From positions 62,001 to 126,000 of the forward strand of contig NZ_JBPODT010000004.1 of NCBI RefSeq assembly GCF_051390635.1: a stretch of 64,000 nucleotides of DNA. The letters run 5' to 3'. Shown here piece by piece: positions 62,946-64,000 of this stretch. The stretch is from Microbaculum sp051390635 (GTDB lineage Bacteria > Pseudomonadota > Alphaproteobacteria > Rhizobiales > Tepidamorphaceae). The notes under the pieces are model-generated. The model did no database searches, was not told the origin of the DNA, and was given only the letters and a program-made list of their open reading frames with translations. The translations under genes and the position numbers were made by a program. The number at the start of each line of letters is the position of its first letter. Positions within the stretch are counted from its first letter, which is position 1.

Positions 62946-63986
62946 CTACTCGGCGGCGTGTGCCAGGCGCCGTGCCGGTTCGTAACGCGCCCAGGCCGGA
63001 CGCTCGAACAGAAAACCGAGCCAGGTGCCGCGCACGATCCAGAACATCACGAGCGGGCCGACGATGGCGGCGCTGGTGACGATCAGCGAGATCGTGCCGA
63101 TATCGGGCACGATGCCGAACTTGAGCAGCAGGATGCGCGAGACGGCCATCGGCAGGAAGAACGCGAGATAGATGACGATGGAGTTCTCGCCGCAATAGCG
63201 CAGCGGCGCGGCGACCGGCGACGCCACCGGCGATGCGGCCAGCAACGCCGACACGGACACGACCGCCATGGCGCCGAGCACGGCGAGCCCGAGACTGACG
63301 AACCGCGCGTCGGCGATGCCGGCTTCGACCAGGCTGCCGTTCAGGAGCACCCAAAGGATCAGCCCGCCGAGCGCCACCTGCCGCATCTCCTGAACCTTCG
63401 CGGCGAAAGCGAAGATGGCCGGGGCGAGCGCGTAGCCCGCATAGAAGAACACGAAACGGCTGGCGAATTCGTCGACGATCACCGAGCCGGTGTGAACCTG
63501 GGCGATCTGAAGCGCCGCGCCGGCCACCAGGACGATCGCCGGATGGACCGGGCGCAACAGCTTGGTGACGACGAAGAAAACCGGCAGGAGATAGATGAAC
63601 CACAGCGTTCCGTAAGGCTGTATCAGGCCGAACAGGAAGTCGCGCGGGATCGCGGCGAACCCGTCGCCGGCCAGACCGGTCTTGAGCACCGTCTGGATGC
63701 CCATCCACAGGATGTAGAAGTAGACGAAGTGCAGGACCTTGCGGTCGAGGTATTCCCCCCACGGCCGATCGATGCGACGTGCGAGGAACAGGCCGGCGAT
63801 CAGAAAGAAATCGGGCATCCGGAACGGCTTGGCGAACTCGACGAGCGGATTCAGCCACCCCTCGACACCGGCCGCCTTCTCAACACCCAGCGTCGAGTGC
63901 ATCATCACGACCATGATGATGCAGAATCCTTTGGCGATATCGACCCAATCGATCCGACCAGGCACGGCGGGGGATGTATTCGGCAC
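62946..63986 (-). CDS. Acyltransferase 3 family membrane protein
   Basis: The 346-residue protein has about ten hydrophobic segments and the acyltransferase-3 start IDWVDIAKGFCIIMVVMMHST, with the conserved Asp and His, followed by FRMPDFFLIAGLFLARR. Members move acetyl or succinyl groups onto cell-surface sugars, glucans or lipids. The target is unknown. It is upstream of polA on the same strand, separated by 67 bases with a short hairpin (CGGTGC at 62899-62904, GCACCG at 62935-62940). The whole gene lies inside the window, 14 bases from the edge. Confidence 0.9.
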   Translation of the reverse strand: MPNTSPAVPGRIDWVDIAKGFCIIMVVMMHSTLGVEKAAGVEGWLNPLVEFAKPFRMPDFFLIAGLFLARRIDRPWGEYLDRKVLHFVYFYILWMGIQTVLKTGLAGDGFAAIPRDFLFGLIQPYGTLWFIYLLPVFFVVTKLLRPVHPAIVLVAGAALQIAQVHTGSVIVDEFASRFVFFYAGYALAPAIFAFAAKVQEMRQVALGGLILWVLLNGSLVEAGIADARFVSLGLAVLGAMAVVSVSALLAASPVASPVAAPLRYCGENSIVIYLAFFLPMAVSRILLLKFGIVPDIGTISLIVTSAAIVGPLVMFWIVRGTWLGFLFERPAWARYEPARRLAHAAE

Positions 63987-64000
63987 GCTACTGCTCCGTT

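Overview
The window is a GC-rich bacterial chromosome segment with almost no non-coding DNA. Tightly overlapping operons, ABC and TRAP uptake systems, CaiB-type CoA transferases, homospermidine synthase and the metK/ahcY arrangement all suggest an alphaproteobacterium, probably of the Hyphomicrobiales. The genus cannot be fixed from the sequence. I see no tRNA, rRNA, CRISPR array, insertion sequence or prophage.

Layout. 1-3.4 kb: the end of an AsmA-like gene, then a small operon of a crotonase-fold protein, a class III CoA transferase and a GlcG/HbpS-type protein. 3.5-10.1 kb: an RND efflux pump with its adaptor, an orphan polytopic membrane protein and nicotinamidase (pncA). 10.2-26.2 kb: a 16-kb minus-strand block. 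From its 5' end it encodes HyuA/HyuB-type ATP-dependent lactamase subunits, a three-domain molybdenum hydroxylase, a protein of the 6-hydroxynicotinate reductase family, a MarR regulator, a UPF0280/ApbE-like protein, a DUF1185 protein and a complete branched-chain-amino-acid-type ABC transporter with a Tat-exported binding protein. 26.3-28.8 kb: ferredoxin-NADP reductase, a cytochrome c and a secreted beta-helix protein with a strongly basic insert. 28.9-35.6 kb: a polyamine-type ABC transporter with an aminobutyraldehyde-type dehydrogenase and a LysR regulator.

35.6-46.4 kb is a second catabolic region. A flavin reductase-MarR fusion is divergent from a plus-strand operon. That operon holds a NicX-family ring-cleaving dioxygenase, an alpha/beta hydrolase in the NicD position, an acyl-CoA-dehydrogenase-fold enzyme lacking both usual catalytic glutamates, an acyl-CoA ligase, a TRAP transporter and two NAD-dependent dehydrogenases. 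It reads as an uptake and degradation system for a pyridine-like or aromatic carboxylate, with a two-component flavin monooxygenase feeding ring cleavage. 46.4-64 kb is mostly housekeeping: an HTH-methyltransferase fusion ahead of metK and ahcY, homospermidine synthase, a CAP-domain lipoprotein, a nucleoside salvage operon (cdd-punA-deoC-deoA-deoB), a GFA-domain protein, a sulfatase-family enzyme, polA and an acyltransferase.

The two best candidates for undescribed biology are the reductive heterocycle operon (15.1-26.2 kb) and the NicX/flavin-monooxygenase operon (35.6-46.4 kb). Together with nicotinamidase they give the window a recurring N-heterocycle theme. Substrates are inferred, not shown by the sequence.
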